A program made the position numbers and the translations under genes. Positions 16,178 through 26,173 of a stretch of 64,000 nt of DNA are shown here, one piece after another. The stretch covers positions 360,665-424,664 of the forward strand of contig NZ_MCUN01000007.1 in NCBI RefSeq assembly GCF_002873455.1, read 5' to 3'. This stretch comes from Vibrio splendidus (lineage in GTDB: Bacteria; Pseudomonadota; Gammaproteobacteria; Enterobacterales; Vibrionaceae). Each line of letters starts with the position of its first letter. Positions within the stretch are counted from its first letter, which is position 1. Below the pieces are notes generated by a model that was not told the DNA's origin, made no database searches, and saw only the letters and a list, made by a program, of their open reading frames with translations.

Positions 16178-17624
16178 AAGGTATCTCCAAAATAAATGTT
16201 GTCGGGGGGCCGATAAGCGTCATGTGACCGCCCATTTTTCCGACCATAGATTCAACTATCGTCAGACCTAAACCTAGTCCACTCTTACTTACGAATGGCT
16301 TTCTTAGTTGTCCCCAATCTTTACGGGATAAGTCTCCATTATCTATAACTTTGAATGTCAGCTTCTTGTCAGAAGTATTCAGTTCTAGTATCACTGGAGC
16401 CACACCATACTTCACGGCGTTTCTGATTAGGTTGTCGATGCACGTTCCTAACCAATATACGTTCAATTTTGCAGCAATATCTTTGTCTACACGTAATTCA
16501 ATTCCGGGGGCAAAATCTTCTTCAACTTTGTACTGCAACCATTCTTCTACGCTTGGCACCCATTCTGTCGCTAATGGTTGATTGTCTGACTGCAAATAAT
16601 CTTTACTTGCTTCTGCCAACTGTCTTAAACGACGAGTGTCTTCACACAATCGACGAAACTCATCATATACCGATTCAGGTAAGTGTTCGAATTCACGTCT
16701 AAAACCTTCAACCGTCAGTGACAAACTCGCAATTGGCGTTCTTAATTCATGCGTTAAGATTTGAAGAACCAACATGCGGCTTTTCATCTCTTGCTTCTTG
16801 CTGTTCCAACGGTAAATGGCCCAACCTAAGACAAGCATGATGTTGGCAATAACCAAGATAAACATCGCGATTTGCAGAAGTTCGGAATGGTCTTCTATTT
16901 CCCAACATACATTACCGCGCTGAACAAAACAGCTGTTGCCTTCTGAAGATAAACTGAACGATAACCCAGAAAGTGTTGCGTTTTCATTCCAGTCTGCTTC
17001 TTTGTACAGGTAATATCTATCGCCGCGTTTAACCCACATTTCGTCAAGCTCGACAAACATGCTCGCACCGGCTAATAGTGCCGTGATGGCCTCACTGTCC
17101 ATATTTTGTAAGCGAGATAGCAGTTCATCATGCTCAGTGTTTGGGCGCTCTTGAATATGCATAAAGCGTTTCAAAGAGTCGAATTTGTCAGGATACTTCT
17201 CTACGTATCGCGCCGCATAAGAACCACCACCAGGGTGAATCAGGCCACTACGGCTAAACCAACGATCCGAAAGCTTGGTTCCTTTACACATTGCACGAGT
17301 AAAGACCAAAGGTTCCGTGATTAACGGGCTTAGCGGTAATTTTCCGCTGCACGTTTTTGATAATTGGTATAAGCGCTGAATGTCTTTTAATGGGTACTCT
17401 GCTGTTTGTGGCAGCATAGAAGACGGCATGATCAAACGTGTTGGATAATCAGCCTGTAATAATCGAATATCATAAGATTCGATTGCGGTTTCATGATCAA
17501 AGAGTTTGGTGAAATTATCGATACGCTCAGGTAAAGAGTCAGCAAGTGCGTTTGCAGACACAGATAACGTAGCGATAAGAAGAGTAAATGTTCTTTTGAT
17601 GATCACAAACCAACGCAAATTCAT
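16152..17624 (-). CDS. vxrA: Cell-wall/beta-lactam-responsive sensor histidine kinase
   Basis: About 490 residues: signal-like hydrophobic N-terminus (NLRWFVIIKRTFTLLIATLS), a periplasmic sensor of roughly 220 residues with four or more Cys, one membrane helix (about 250-272), a HisKA domain with the phospho-His in QILTHELRTPIASL, and a HATPase with VIDNGD and KSGLGLGLTIVE. Orthologues are VxrA/WigK (V. cholerae) and VbrK (V. parahaemolyticus), which sense wall damage or beta-lactams through the periplasmic domain. I chose the ATG at 17624; an ATG at 17648 is also open and neither has a strong ribosome binding site. It heads the vxrABCDE transcript. Confidence 0.88.
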   Translation of the reverse strand: MNLRWFVIIKRTFTLLIATLSVSANALADSLPERIDNFTKLFDHETAIESYDIRLLQADYPTRLIMPSSMLPQTAEYPLKDIQRLYQLSKTCSGKLPLSPLITEPLVFTRAMCKGTKLSDRWFSRSGLIHPGGGSYAARYVEKYPDKFDSLKRFMHIQERPNTEHDELLSRLQNMDSEAITALLAGASMFVELDEMWVKRGDRYYLYKEADWNENATLSGLSFSLSSEGNSCFVQRGNVCWEIEDHSELLQIAMFILVIANIMLVLGWAIYRWNSKKQEMKSRMLVLQILTHELRTPIASLSLTVEGFRREFEHLPESVYDEFRRLCEDTRRLRQLAEASKDYLQSDNQPLATEWVPSVEEWLQYKVEEDFAPGIELRVDKDIAAKLNVYWLGTCIDNLIRNAVKYGVAPVILELNTSDKKLTFKVIDNGDLSRKDWGQLRKPFVSKSGLGLGLTIVESMVGKMGGHMTLIGPPTTFILEIPCETDIASR

Positions 17625-17957
17625 ATAGATCAAACAAATATATACCATTCGTTATCAAAGATAAATTTTTAACCGCATGAAAACAGTGGGAATGGTGCGT
17701 TATAGCGATAAATTTCATCAGATTAGGATTGTGTTGCACAAGTGTAATCACTACCCGATTGATGAATCCAGCTTTACTTCGATTGGGTTTTGCTTTGGTT
17801 TCCCTCGTCCCGATCGCATAGGTTCGGATTAAGACTAAGTTCTTAAGATCAAAAAAAGGAGCTCAAATGAGCTCCTAGTCTAGTTGTTACTTAATGCTTA
17901 GTTAGGCGCTTAGCTTAATGCTTACAAAACACTTAGAAAGAGCTTAGAAAGTTCTTT
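17625..17957. other. Intergenic region with vxrA promoter and pntB terminator
   Basis: About 330 bp. It holds sequence that should include the vxrA promoter near 17650-17760, the pntAB terminator, and a short direct repeat CTTAATGCTTA at 17890-17900 and 17914-17924 (24-bp period). No gene seen. Confidence 0.5.
17850..17876 (-). terminator. Terminator of pntAB
   Basis: On the minus strand AGGAGCTC-ATTT-GAGCTCCT followed by a run of seven T, about 80 bp after pntB. Confidence 0.85.
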
Positions 17958-19337
17958 CTATAGATGTTCTAAAATACCTAGACAGCTCTGTTTAGCATCA
18001 CCAAACAACATCTGTGTATTCTCTTTAAAGAACAGTGGGTTTTGCACACCGGCGTAACCTGTGTTCATTGAACGTTTGAACACGATAACATTTTGAGCAT
18101 TCCAGACTTCCAATACAGGCATACCTGCAATTGGGCTGTTTGGATCTTCTAATGCTGCAGGGTTCACGGTGTCGTTTGCACCAATAACCAATACAGTATC
18201 TGTCTCATTAAAGTCATCGTTAAGTTCGTCCATTTCAAGAACGATGTCGTATGGTACTTTTGCTTCAGCAAGAAGCACGTTCATGTGACCCGGTAATCGA
18301 CCCGCAACTGGGTGGATACCAAAACGAACGTTGATACCTTGCGCTCTTAGTTTTTCAGTGATTTCATGCACTGGGTACTGAGCTTGAGCTACTGCCATGC
18401 CGTACCCTGGAGTGATGATCACTGACTTAGAGTTTTTAAGCAGATCCGCAACATCTTCAGCAGATGTTTCACGGTGTTCACCCTGTTCTTCATCACTGTC
18501 AGAAACAACCACTTCTTGGCCAAAACCACCAGCGATAACGCTAATGAACGATCGGTTCATCGCTTTACACATGATGTACGACAGAATTGCACCTGACGAA
18601 CCAACCAACGCACCCGTTACGATCAAAAGGTCGTTCGCAAGCATGAAGCCTGCTGCTGCTGCTGCCCAACCTGAGTAAGAGTTCAGCATTGAAACAACCA
18701 CTGGCATATCTGCACCGCCAATCGATGCCACTAGGTGGTAACCGAATGCGAATGCGATAAGTGTCATTACCATTAGCGCAAACATGCTGCCATCAGCTTT
18801 AACAAACATGATCATTAACAGTGTAGAAGCAACGATAGCCGCTAAATTCCACTTGTGCTTATGAGGAATGTTCAATGCAGACGATGAAATAACACCACGT
18901 AGCTTAGCAAATGCAACAATGGAACCGGTAAATGTAACCGCACCAATGAACACGCCAAGGAACACTTCTACCAAGTGGATAACGTGCTCTGCATGTGTTG
19001 CTGCTACTGGAGCATCAATGTAACTGTTGTAACCAACAAGTACCGCAGCCATACCTACGAAGCTGTGCAGAATAGCCACCAGCTCAGGCATTTCTGTCAT
19101 TTCAACTTTCTTAGCAAAGTGAATACCAATACCACCACCAATCACCATTGCAATGATGATCCACACAATACCTGCTGAGTGAGGGCCAAAGATCGTCGCG
19201 ATCAATGCGATTGCCATACCTGTAATACCGTAGTAGTTACCTGCACGTGCAGATTCCTGTTTCGATAATCCAGCCAAGCTCATGATAAAGAATACAGCAG
19301 CAACAATATAAGCTGCTTGTACTAATCCTTCAGACAT
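17958..19337 (-). CDS. pntB: NAD(P) transhydrogenase, beta subunit
   Basis: 459 residues. Proton-translocating transhydrogenase that couples the proton gradient to NADPH formation, inner membrane. N-terminal half has about eight membrane helices (domain II), C-terminal half is the NADP-binding domain III with [48 protein letters not shown] and [15 protein letters not shown]. Length equals the family norm. It follows pntA by 10 bp. An ATG start with nearby AGGAG (TTACTCC on the plus strand at 19339-19345). Confidence 0.96.
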   Translation of the reverse strand: MSEGLVQAAYIVAAVFFIMSLAGLSKQESARAGNYYGITGMAIALIATIFGPHSAGIVWIIIAMVIGGGIGIHFAKKVEMTEMPELVAILHSFVGMAAVLVGYNSYIDAPVAATHAEHVIHLVEVFLGVFIGAVTFTGSIVAFAKLRGVISSSALNIPHKHKWNLAAIVASTLLMIMFVKADGSMFALMVMTLIAFAFGYHLVASIGGADMPVVVSMLNSYSGWAAAAAGFMLANDLLIVTGALVGSSGAILSYIMCKAMNRSFISVIAGGFGQEVVVSDSDEEQGEHRETSAEDVADLLKNSKSVIITPGYGMAVAQAQYPVHEITEKLRAQGINVRFGIHPVAGRLPGHMNVLLAEAKVPYDIVLEMDELNDDFNETDTVLVIGANDTVNPAALEDPNSPIAGMPVLEVWNAQNVIVFKRSMNTGYAGVQNPLFFKENTQMLFGDAKQSCLGILEHL

Positions 19338-19347
19338 CTGTTACTCC

Positions 19348-20898
19348 TTAGTCTTTACGGAACATTTCAAGCATACGTTTGGTCACGGTAAAGCCACCAA
19401 AGATATTGATACTTGCAATTAATACGGCAATAAATGATAAGAACGTGACAACACCACTTCCTTGTCCTATTTGTAACAGAGCACCTACTACAATGATCCC
19501 TGAAATCGCGTTAGTCACAGACATCAAAGGAGTATGTAGAGAATGGCTTACATTCCAAACGACGTAATAACCCACCACACAAGCGAGAATAAAAACGGTA
19601 AAGTGAGATAAGAACGCAGCAGGAGCGACCGAAGCTATCCAAGCAAAAGCACCGACGGCAACTGCCATACCAGCCACTTTCTTAATAGGAGAGACAGGTT
19701 CTTGAACTTTTGGTTCAGGTTTAGCCGCTTTAGGCTTAGCCTGTTGTTGTGGTTGAGCAGAAACTTGAATTGGTGGAGCTGGCCAAGTGACCTCACCTTC
19801 TTTAACCACTGTCACGCCACGCAATACAACATCTTCAAAGTCGATATTGATGTTGCCGTCTTTCTCTTTGCAGAGAAGTTTGAGTAGGTTAACCAAGTTA
19901 GTTGCGTACAGCTGAGATGATTGAGTCGGCAGTCGACCAACCATATCCGTGTAGCCCACAACTTTTACACCATTCGCAGTGGTGATCACTTGATCCGCAA
20001 CCGTGTATTCACAGTTACCACCATTCGCAGCAGCAAGATCCACAATAACGCTACCTGCACTCATGCTGTCTACCATTTCTTTGGTAATCAGCTTAGGTGC
20101 CGGACGACCTGGAATCAGTGCCGTCGTAATGATGATGTCGACATCTTTCGCTTGAGCCGCGTAAAGTTCTTCAGCTTTCTTGTTGAATGCTTCCGACATT
20201 TCTTTTGCGTAGCCGTCACCAGCGCTTGTATCTTCCTTGAAATCAACTTCCAAGAATTCAGCGCCCATAGACTCGACTTGTTCTTTTACTTCAGGACGAA
20301 CATCGAATGAACGAACGATCGCACCCAAACTACCCGCAGCACCAATCGCCGCTAGGCCAGCAACACCCGCACCAGCAACCAATACTTTCGCTGGTGGAAC
20401 TTTACCTGCCGCCGTAATTTGACCCGTAAAGAATCGACCGAACTCGTGCGCCGCTTCAACAACAGCACGATAACCCGCGATGTTTGCCATAGAACTCAAC
20501 GCATCTAGCGCCTGCGCTCTCGAAATACGTGGCACAGAATCCATCGCCATCACGTTGATGTTACGAGTGGACAGTTGTTCCATTAATTCTGGGTTTTGAG
20601 CAGGCCAAATAAAGCTGACCAATGTCGCGCCATCTTTAAGTAATTCGATTTCATTTTTAGACTCGTCAACGATTGGAGCGTTAACTTTAAAGATAATATC
20701 GGATTTCCAAGCTTCATCGGCAGTAACAATTTTTGCTCCAGCTTGTTCATAAGCTGCATCTTCAAAACTTGCTAACGCACCGGCTTGTGATTCAACACAA
20801 ACTTCAAACCCTAATTTTAGAAGCTGTTCTACCGATTTCGGCGAAGCAGCAACTCGCGTTTCTCCCGCGAGTGTTTCTCTTGGTACACCAATTTGCAT
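19348..20898 (-). CDS. pntA: NAD(P) transhydrogenase, alpha subunit
   Basis: 516 residues from [19 protein letters not shown]. The NAD-binding domain I carries [22 protein letters not shown]; residues about 400-516 carry a linker rich in Lys, Pro, Gln and Ala and four membrane helices. The longer ORF to 20976 was rejected because AAGGA lies right before the ATG at 20898 and PntA proteins begin at this methionine. First gene of pntAB; the promoter should lie within 20900-21120. Confidence 0.95.
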   Translation of the reverse strand: MQIGVPRETLAGETRVAASPKSVEQLLKLGFEVCVESQAGALASFEDAAYEQAGAKIVTADEAWKSDIIFKVNAPIVDESKNEIELLKDGATLVSFIWPAQNPELMEQLSTRNINVMAMDSVPRISRAQALDALSSMANIAGYRAVVEAAHEFGRFFTGQITAAGKVPPAKVLVAGAGVAGLAAIGAAGSLGAIVRSFDVRPEVKEQVESMGAEFLEVDFKEDTSAGDGYAKEMSEAFNKKAEELYAAQAKDVDIIITTALIPGRPAPKLITKEMVDSMSAGSVIVDLAAANGGNCEYTVADQVITTANGVKVVGYTDMVGRLPTQSSQLYATNLVNLLKLLCKEKDGNINIDFEDVVLRGVTVVKEGEVTWPAPPIQVSAQPQQQAKPKAAKPEPKVQEPVSPIKKVAGMAVAVGAFAWIASVAPAAFLSHFTVFILACVVGYYVVWNVSHSLHTPLMSVTNAISGIIVVGALLQIGQGSGVVTFLSFIAVLIASINIFGGFTVTKRMLEMFRKD

Positions 20899-21123
20899 AG
20901 CGATTCCTTGACTATTGGCACAATGACTTATTCGTTTGTATCTAACGACAACTAATACTTCAAGCGTTTTGTTCAAAGAACAGGAAAAGTTATTACTTAT
21001 AACGATTTAGTTGAGTTTTCGGCGCTACATTTCGATAAATGTTGGCCTTCTCGAAGAAAGAGGTCGAACCACTTTCTAATAATCCTTTAATAACAACCTA
21101 CTAGCTGTTCTTTGTCCCTAAAA

Positions 21124-21160
21124 CTAAAAAGAGCTTTCAGCATATACACTGAAAGCTCTC
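21124..21160 (-). terminator. Terminator after the HlyU-like gene
   Basis: On the minus strand AGAGCTTTCAGTG / CACTGAAAGCTCT-like arms (12 or more base pairs) followed by TTTTT. Confidence 0.85.
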
Positions 21161-21196
21161 GAAATGATGACCAACATCAATTCTAACCCCAATTGG

Positions 21197-21478
21197 TTAG
21201 CTAAATATATTGTCACCCATTTGGTCGATGAACATCTGCGATTTTTTTAGCATCAATTCATCGGCATCTTGTTTGTTTGAAACAACATCTGAACGAATAA
21301 AACGATGAGTTTTGATTTCACCGTCGAATTCTTTCTCGATTCGCCCAGCAACACGGTATTGACCAGATTCTGCAATGGCATCTTGGTAAATATTGAAGCC
21401 TTTATATTCGACTGGCTCAATCTCTACTTTTTGTTCGGTTTTTTCTTTGCCACCAAATAATCTAGAAAAGAATCCCAC
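21197..21478 (-). CDS. HlyU-family (PF10115-like) small protein
   Basis: 93 residues with a GTG start 8 nt after AAGGAG. The N-terminus GFFSRLFGGKEK is amphipathic, followed by EPVEYKGFNIYQDAIAESG, QYRVAGRIEKEFDGE, THRFIRSD and DELMLKKSQMFIDQMG. It matches the family annotated as HlyU transcriptional activator, although it is distinct from the ArsR-type HlyU virulence regulator of Vibrio and shows no HTH. So a DNA-binding role should not be assumed. It is monocistronic or paired with the ComFB-like gene 39 bp upstream on the same strand. Confidence 0.75.
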   Translation of the reverse strand: MGFFSRLFGGKEKTEQKVEIEPVEYKGFNIYQDAIAESGQYRVAGRIEKEFDGEIKTHRFIRSDVVSNKQDADELMLKKSQMFIDQMGDNIFS

Positions 21479-21517
21479 TTTTTTTACTCCTTAAATGACC
21501 GTATTAACCTTAAACTA

Positions 21518-21886
21518 TCATGACTGTTTACGGTTCAACAATGGCTTTTCATACCATTGCAATTCTACGTCATCATCAAAATTGTGTTGACTAAATATAA
21601 CGGGCACATTGTCGTCACGTTCAAGTCTTCTATCGTCTATGATCATACTTTCAGCATTCTTGACTGCGATCTCACTATTTCGTTTATAGAGTACCAATTT
21701 GTCTTCTGGCAATGCCGAAAGAAAATCGATATCGAAGCGAATGTAGATGGGCTTAAGCTGACCCAAAGCCAAACACGCGAGATCAGCCAACTGTTCATTG
21801 GTATAGCTAGACACGTATTCCTCGGTAGCCAAAACGTGACCAACCAGAGTTTCCATATAGTTATGTACATCAACACTAATTTGCAT
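21518..21886 (-). CDS. Late competence protein ComFB-like
   Basis: 122 residues from MQISVDVHNYMETLVGHVLA, where a strong GGAGG lies 8 nt upstream; the longer ORF to 21916 lacks such a site. The NYME-x-LV and LADLACLALGQLKPIYIRFDIDFLSALP segments fit ComFB-family proteins, small helical proteins of firmicutes, cyanobacteria and vibrios; in cyanobacteria ComFB homologues bind cyclic di-nucleotides. The usual ComFB zinc-binding cysteines are not obvious here. Two diguanylate-cyclase genes lie nearby, but no direct link is shown. Family assignment is moderate. Confidence 0.6.
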   Translation of the reverse strand: MQISVDVHNYMETLVGHVLATEEYVSSYTNEQLADLACLALGQLKPIYIRFDIDFLSALPEDKLVLYKRNSEIAVKNAESMIIDDRRLERDDNVPVIFSQHNFDDDVELQWYEKPLLNRKQS

Positions 21887-21979
21887 ACCACACCTCCATT
21901 TGTAGCGGTTTTTCATAATAGCCGTCGTTTCTGAGCTGACTTCAAGTAATGCAGTACCTAACGGCTACAAAGCAATAAA

Positions 21980-22059
21980 ATTGAGTTATAGAACTTTTTA
22001 TTGATTTATAGAGTTTTCCATTGAGTTAAAAAGCGTTCTATTGGGTTATAAAGCGCTCT
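21980..22059 (+). repeat. Four tandem 20-bp imperfect repeats
   Basis: Units begin at 21980, 22000, 22020 and 22040; each starts ATTG-G/A/T-TTAT/A and the consensus is ATTGAGTTATAAAGCGTTCT. The period is exact and divergence increases toward the first two copies. Confidence 0.85.
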
Positions 22060-22197
22060 AAAACGCTGAGTGAACTGACTCAATACACCGTAGCAAGCTT
22101 ACTCTAATGTCATTACAGACTTTACGCCAATCTATTGTAAGTAAACATGTCAACTTTGAGAAAGAACAATTAAGTCAGAATGAACAACTAACTAAAT

Positions 22198-22229
22198 AAC
22201 TAAGCAACTAAGCAACTAAGCAACTAAGC
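22198..22229 (+). repeat. Four perfect tandem copies of AACTAAGC
   Basis: 8-bp unit repeated four times without mismatch, preceded by the partial copy ACTAAAT. A candidate slippage-prone sequence about 270 bp upstream of the GGDEF gene. Confidence 0.9.
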
Positions 22230-22494
22230 ATGAGCAGAGTGGCTGAGTAAGAGCGAACCAACTAGGTTTTGTTAAGTATTTATAACGACTAATTAGGTTC
22301 TCATATATACTGTGTAGTTCGTTCCATGGTTAATAGCAACTCAAATACATATAAAAATTGTTGCATTATTAGCGACCTATGACTATGTTTTCGCACTGAT
22401 TTTAGCGAAAAAGCTTGGCAATCGCTTGTTTAACCGTATCCTACGTATAAAATTAAATTATAAGATCATCAGTATAATTAGGCTCACCACGTAA

Positions 22495-23736
22495 ATGGCA
22501 TCTTCTTTTGTAACGTCGAGCATGTTTCGATTTTGCTTTCCTCTATTTTTATTAGCAATTTTACTCGCTGGTATGAACAACGTCATTCTCGTGACGGATT
22601 CAAACTTAGGGTTTGCTAGCAACCTCCCATATATCTTATTGAGCGTTGCCGTTTTGCTATGCCATACATTCCGACAAGGCCGCATGGCCATGGTTTCATT
22701 AACCATGCTCGTGGCTTACTTGATCATCCAAATTCGTTTGCAAACGCCTCTGAATACCGGCACCACCCTATTAGAGCTGTCGTTGCTTGCGGCATTAGTA
22801 CCGGTCACTTGCTTATTGGTGTACGCATTCCCGGATAATGGCGTAAATTCAAAGTCGATGTTCCTATATGCCATCGTTCTCATTCTGTTCATGGTTTGGG
22901 CACAATTGATCGTTTCTCATTTCCATGCCGGCGGTTTTGAATCATGGAGTGAAGGCCTACTGTTTGTTGTCAGAGACTTCTCCAAACTGCCTTTTGTTTT
23001 AGTGTTGTATAGTCTTTGCTTGCTTGGCCTTACTGCCATTCTAGTGTTGGTGTATAACCGCTCTATCGATGTTGTGGTTTACAGCGCTATATTACTTTCT
23101 TCTTGTACGTTCATCTTCTTTGACGTTCAGTACATCTCTAGCACCATGTTCTCTTTGTCAGGCACGTTAATTATCGTCTATGTGATGTCTGCTAGCCACG
23201 ATATGGCTTTTAATGACCAACTGACTAACATCCCAGGTCGACACGCCTTAGAAGTCGATATGAAACATTTAGGGCGTAAATATTCAATGGCAATGGTCGA
23301 TATCGATCACTTCAAGACATTTAACGATACCTATGGCCATGATATTGGCGACGATGTGTTGAAGTTAGTGGCGCGTATTCTCAGAGAAACTACCGGCGGC
23401 GCAAAAGCTTATCGATATGGTGGAGAAGAGTTCACGATCATTTTTAAAGGCAAATACACAGAACAGGTAAAAGAGCACCTTCAGGTACTGATATCCGAGA
23501 TCCAAAACTACGACATGACGATCCGTAACAGCCACGAGCGTCCTGATGATCATGACGTGGGTATTAAAAAGCGTGGTCAAAACGGCAAACCATCCGAAGT
23601 GGTGAATGTTACCGTGAGTATTGGACTGTCTGACAGTACAACTACCAAGCATCCAGAAGAAGTATTGAAGCTTGCTGACAAGGCACTCTATAAAGCGAAA
23701 GAAACTGGCCGAAACAAGCTGTGTGTTGCTAGTTAA
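22495..23736 (+). CDS. Membrane diguanylate cyclase (GGDEF)
   Basis: 413 residues: about seven membrane helices in residues 8-240 (a MASE-like sensor) and a C-terminal GGDEF domain (NQLTNIPGRHAL-like start, MVDIDHFKTFNDTYGHDIGDDV, YRYGGEEFTIIF, ADKALYKAKETGRN). The GGEEF catalytic motif and the metal-binding Asp are intact, so it should make cyclic di-GMP. No RxxD inhibitory site is seen at the expected position before GGEEF. There is an insertion of about 20 residues (HERPDDHDVGIKKRG) late in the domain. The start is uncertain: no strong ribosome binding site before 22495, and an in-frame ATG at 22522 is another option. It stands alone downstream of tandem repeats. Confidence 0.85.
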   Translation: MASSFVTSSMFRFCFPLFLLAILLAGMNNVILVTDSNLGFASNLPYILLSVAVLLCHTFRQGRMAMVSLTMLVAYLIIQIRLQTPLNTGTTLLELSLLAALVPVTCLLVYAFPDNGVNSKSMFLYAIVLILFMVWAQLIVSHFHAGGFESWSEGLLFVVRDFSKLPFVLVLYSLCLLGLTAILVLVYNRSIDVVVYSAILLSSCTFIFFDVQYISSTMFSLSGTLIIVYVMSASHDMAFNDQLTNIPGRHALEVDMKHLGRKYSMAMVDIDHFKTFNDTYGHDIGDDVLKLVARILRETTGGAKAYRYGGEEFTIIFKGKYTEQVKEHLQVLISEIQNYDMTIRNSHERPDDHDVGIKKRGQNGKPSEVVNVTVSIGLSDSTTTKHPEEVLKLADKALYKAKETGRNKLCVAS

Positions 23737-23983
23737 AGAGCGTATCAAGAGTTAAAGGCATTTGCAGTTAAAGCATTGATAGCTCTAAAGATATTGATGA
23801 TTACAAGTTTTCGCAGCTAGAGGCGTTAATAAGTAAAAGGCGTTAATAGCTTTCAGTACCAACAGTTTCAATAACGGTGCGCCCCAGAAGCTTTACGCTT
23901 CAATAACGGTAGCTATACGATTCAATAGACATCCGTCGACAAGTACTAACAGTAATCATTGATTAGGCTAGACAAAAGGGAGC

Positions 23984-25006
23984 TTAATCTTGGTTAAAGA
24001 AAATAACCAAACTCCCGCCTTTCAAACTGCTTCCGTAATTGATCGTAAAGCCTATTCCTACATTATCGACCCAGTCATTAAACAGATTTGGATTGAGTAA
24101 CCACCCCACACAACCCTCGTAATATGAAGACGTCCCCATAGACGCAACAGTGTCACCACCAATATCAATCCTTTTAATACTTGAGTACATCGAAGTAATG
24201 TTTTTATCCCAGCTTATTAAGTCATAGAAGAGTTTGGCTTCATTAGCGACATACCAGCCTTCAGGGTGCCCGATATTGCCATCATTTGCCTCTCCCCAAC
24301 CCAGACCGTTGAAGTAATGCCAACTCGTACTTAACTTGTATTTCCCCCAATCACTCTTATCTTCAAAGGTCAGTTTAATCTTCGGCTCAATGATGTATGC
24401 CCACGCATCGGTATTCAGATAAATACCATCCAATTGGCCCTTAATTGGCTCAAGCAGCGAAGAACGGTATTCAAAGTCGTTTCGATAATACGAAATGTGA
24501 TTACCTACCGCAGAGCTGAAGCTCCAATACTCATTTAACTGAGAAATATTGGCAAATTCCACATAGCCAGAAACCACGGATTCTTTTTGAAAATCACTTT
24601 TCGTCGTTGACGCGTACGAGACATCTTTCTCAATACGAAGCGCTGACAAGCGCAATGTTATCTCTTGGTGGTTATCTTCGATGTATTCAGGCAGTTCAAA
24701 CGTATAAGGGATACTTATTGATGTAATATCTTTTCTGCGACTGACAGATTCGTTAGAACCAATATCTTCATTGTCTAAACGAAAAACTTTATTCGGATCA
24801 AAGTTATTAATACCAAACGTAAATACATCAGTATCATTAAGCAATACGCTCGCGGCGAAAGTTTGTTCGAGCTCTTTTCTGAAAAGATCAGACAGCGTAT
24901 TAGCATTAACAATCGCAGGGAAAAGGACGCAAAGTATCGGCAGTACGATTACCCTGTTCGTATTAGAAATGAAGAATGAGGTGGAGTGTGGCATTTTTTC
25001 TATCAC
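23984..25006 (-). CDS. Solitary autotransporter-type beta-barrel outer-membrane protein
   Basis: 340 residues with a signal peptide (VIVLPILCVLFPAIVNA) and a beta-rich body with alternating aromatic/polar strands (YVEFANISQLNEYWSFSSAV, YKLSTSWHYFNGLGWG, GIGFTINYGSSLKGGSLVIF). This matches, as I recall, a Vibrio family named solitary outer-membrane autotransporter beta-barrel domain, in which a barrel lacks a passenger. The start is a GTG with AGGAAG 7 nt upstream. It follows the response-regulator gene on the same strand by about 60 bp and may be co-transcribed. Function unknown. Confidence 0.6.
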   Translation of the reverse strand: MIEKMPHSTSFFISNTNRVIVLPILCVLFPAIVNANTLSDLFRKELEQTFAASVLLNDTDVFTFGINNFDPNKVFRLDNEDIGSNESVSRRKDITSISIPYTFELPEYIEDNHQEITLRLSALRIEKDVSYASTTKSDFQKESVVSGYVEFANISQLNEYWSFSSAVGNHISYYRNDFEYRSSLLEPIKGQLDGIYLNTDAWAYIIEPKIKLTFEDKSDWGKYKLSTSWHYFNGLGWGEANDGNIGHPEGWYVANEAKLFYDLISWDKNITSMYSSIKRIDIGGDTVASMGTSSYYEGCVGWLLNPNLFNDWVDNVGIGFTINYGSSLKGGSLVIFFNQD

Positions 25007-25070
25007 TAAATCGCTTCCTAGCTCATTGCTATTAGACGCATGGATTTAAATATCTAAAAGAGCTCGCCAA

Positions 25071-26042
25071 CTAACGAGCAAGCTCCAAAATGTTGCGTTG
25101 TATGAAAGTATTTCTACCACTTTGCTTGGCTTGGTAAAGCGCTTGGTCGACCTTTTCGTAAATCGTGGGGATAGATTCTCCACCATCAGGCACAAATGAG
25201 AGCACGCCCTGTGACACTGTCACCCTATCAGATACGGTTGAATGCTCATGAGCATAGTTCATTTCATGCAACGTTTCTTTTATACGTGTCGCCTGCAACA
25301 TAGCAACATCGCTGTCCGTGTCACTTAAAATAAGAACAAACTCTTCGCCGCCATAGCGACCGACATATTCTCCCGCACGAACAAACAGCTGCTTCAAGGT
25401 ATTGGCAAGCCCTTGCAAGCACTTATCCCCTTGAATATGACCATAATTATCGTTGTAAGGCTTAAAGAAGTCTACATCTAGAAGTATAATAGTCATGGGT
25501 ATATTACGTCTTCCATGCCACGCAATGCTCTCTTCGAGCTTGGTGTCCATATATCGACGGTTATACAATTTAGTCAGACCATCTTCATTCGCTTGTTGTT
25601 GTAAGAGGATATTCAGTTCTTCGAGTTTGGCGGTGCTCTGTTTTAACTCTCGTCTCATGTGCGCGATACGCTGCATCGCAATCAACTTAGAGTTCAAAAC
25701 AACTTTGTTTACTGGTTTGATTAGGTAATCATCACCACCAGCATCAATCGCTTTCGCGATCATCTCTGGCTCTTCGTGACCACTCAAAAAGATAATGGGA
25801 ACCCACTCTGGGAATTGGCCACGAACCTCATTAGCCACTTCAAATCCATCCATGTCTGGCATACTAATATCAAGTAACACGAGTTCAGGATCAAAATCAG
25901 AATAAACATTCAGGGCTTCTTTTCCGCTACCGACAGCTTCTACAACATGACCCAATTGCTTGAGTCGAATAGCGAGTTGCATTCTATCTAGTTGAACGTC
26001 ATCAACCAGCAATATGCGCATCGAAGATCCCTTTTCTATCAT
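25071..26042 (-). CDS. Response regulator with diguanylate cyclase output (REC-GGDEF)
   Basis: About 323 residues. Receiver domain: RILLVDDVQLDRMQL, phospho-Asp in ELVLLDISMPDMDG, Lys in DDYLIKPVNK. After a coiled-coil linker (ELKQSTAKLEELNILLQQQ) comes a GGDEF domain (DGLTKLYNRRYMD, LLDVDFFKPYNDNYGH, RYGGEEFVLIL, VDQALYQAKQSGRNT). This is the WspR/PleD-like layout of phosphorylation-controlled cyclic di-GMP synthesis. The I-site position reads RAGE instead of RxxD, so product inhibition may be weak. I chose the first ATG (26042) behind AAGGTGAT; MRILLVDD at 26021 is equally plausible, and a TTG at 26084 is the longest frame. No cognate kinase is adjacent. A matS site lies inside the gene. 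Confidence 0.87.
   Translation of the reverse strand: MIEKGSSMRILLVDDVQLDRMQLAIRLKQLGHVVEAVGSGKEALNVYSDFDPELVLLDISMPDMDGFEVANEVRGQFPEWVPIIFLSGHEEPEMIAKAIDAGGDDYLIKPVNKVVLNSKLIAMQRIAHMRRELKQSTAKLEELNILLQQQANEDGLTKLYNRRYMDTKLEESIAWHGRRNIPMTIILLDVDFFKPYNDNYGHIQGDKCLQGLANTLKQLFVRAGEYVGRYGGEEFVLILSDTDSDVAMLQATRIKETLHEMNYAHEHSTVSDRVTVSQGVLSFVPDGGESIPTIYEKVDQALYQAKQSGRNTFIQRNILELAR
25211..25223. other. matS site (MatP binding) inside the REC-GGDEF gene
   Basis: GTGACACTGTCAC, a perfect match to the MatP consensus GTGACRNYGTCAC that organises the terminus macrodomain. Confidence 0.8.
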
Positions 26043-26173
26043 CACATCACCTTTATCTAGTGTTGAATATTCAAAGTAGCTCAAATTTGGGCTTAAATCA
26101 TGCCCTAATCTCTATATTATATTGACTTTTTTACAGATCTTTTTAGCATTGTTTCTTTTTAAAGAGAAATACT

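Larger units (their letters stand above)
21887..22494. other. 608-bp gene-free region with two tandem repeat arrays
   Basis: Between the ComFB-like gene (minus) and a GGDEF gene (plus). It contains four 20-bp repeats at 21980-22059 and four 8-bp repeats at 22198-22229, and should contain both divergent promoters. No ORF or RNA gene recognised. Confidence 0.6.
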
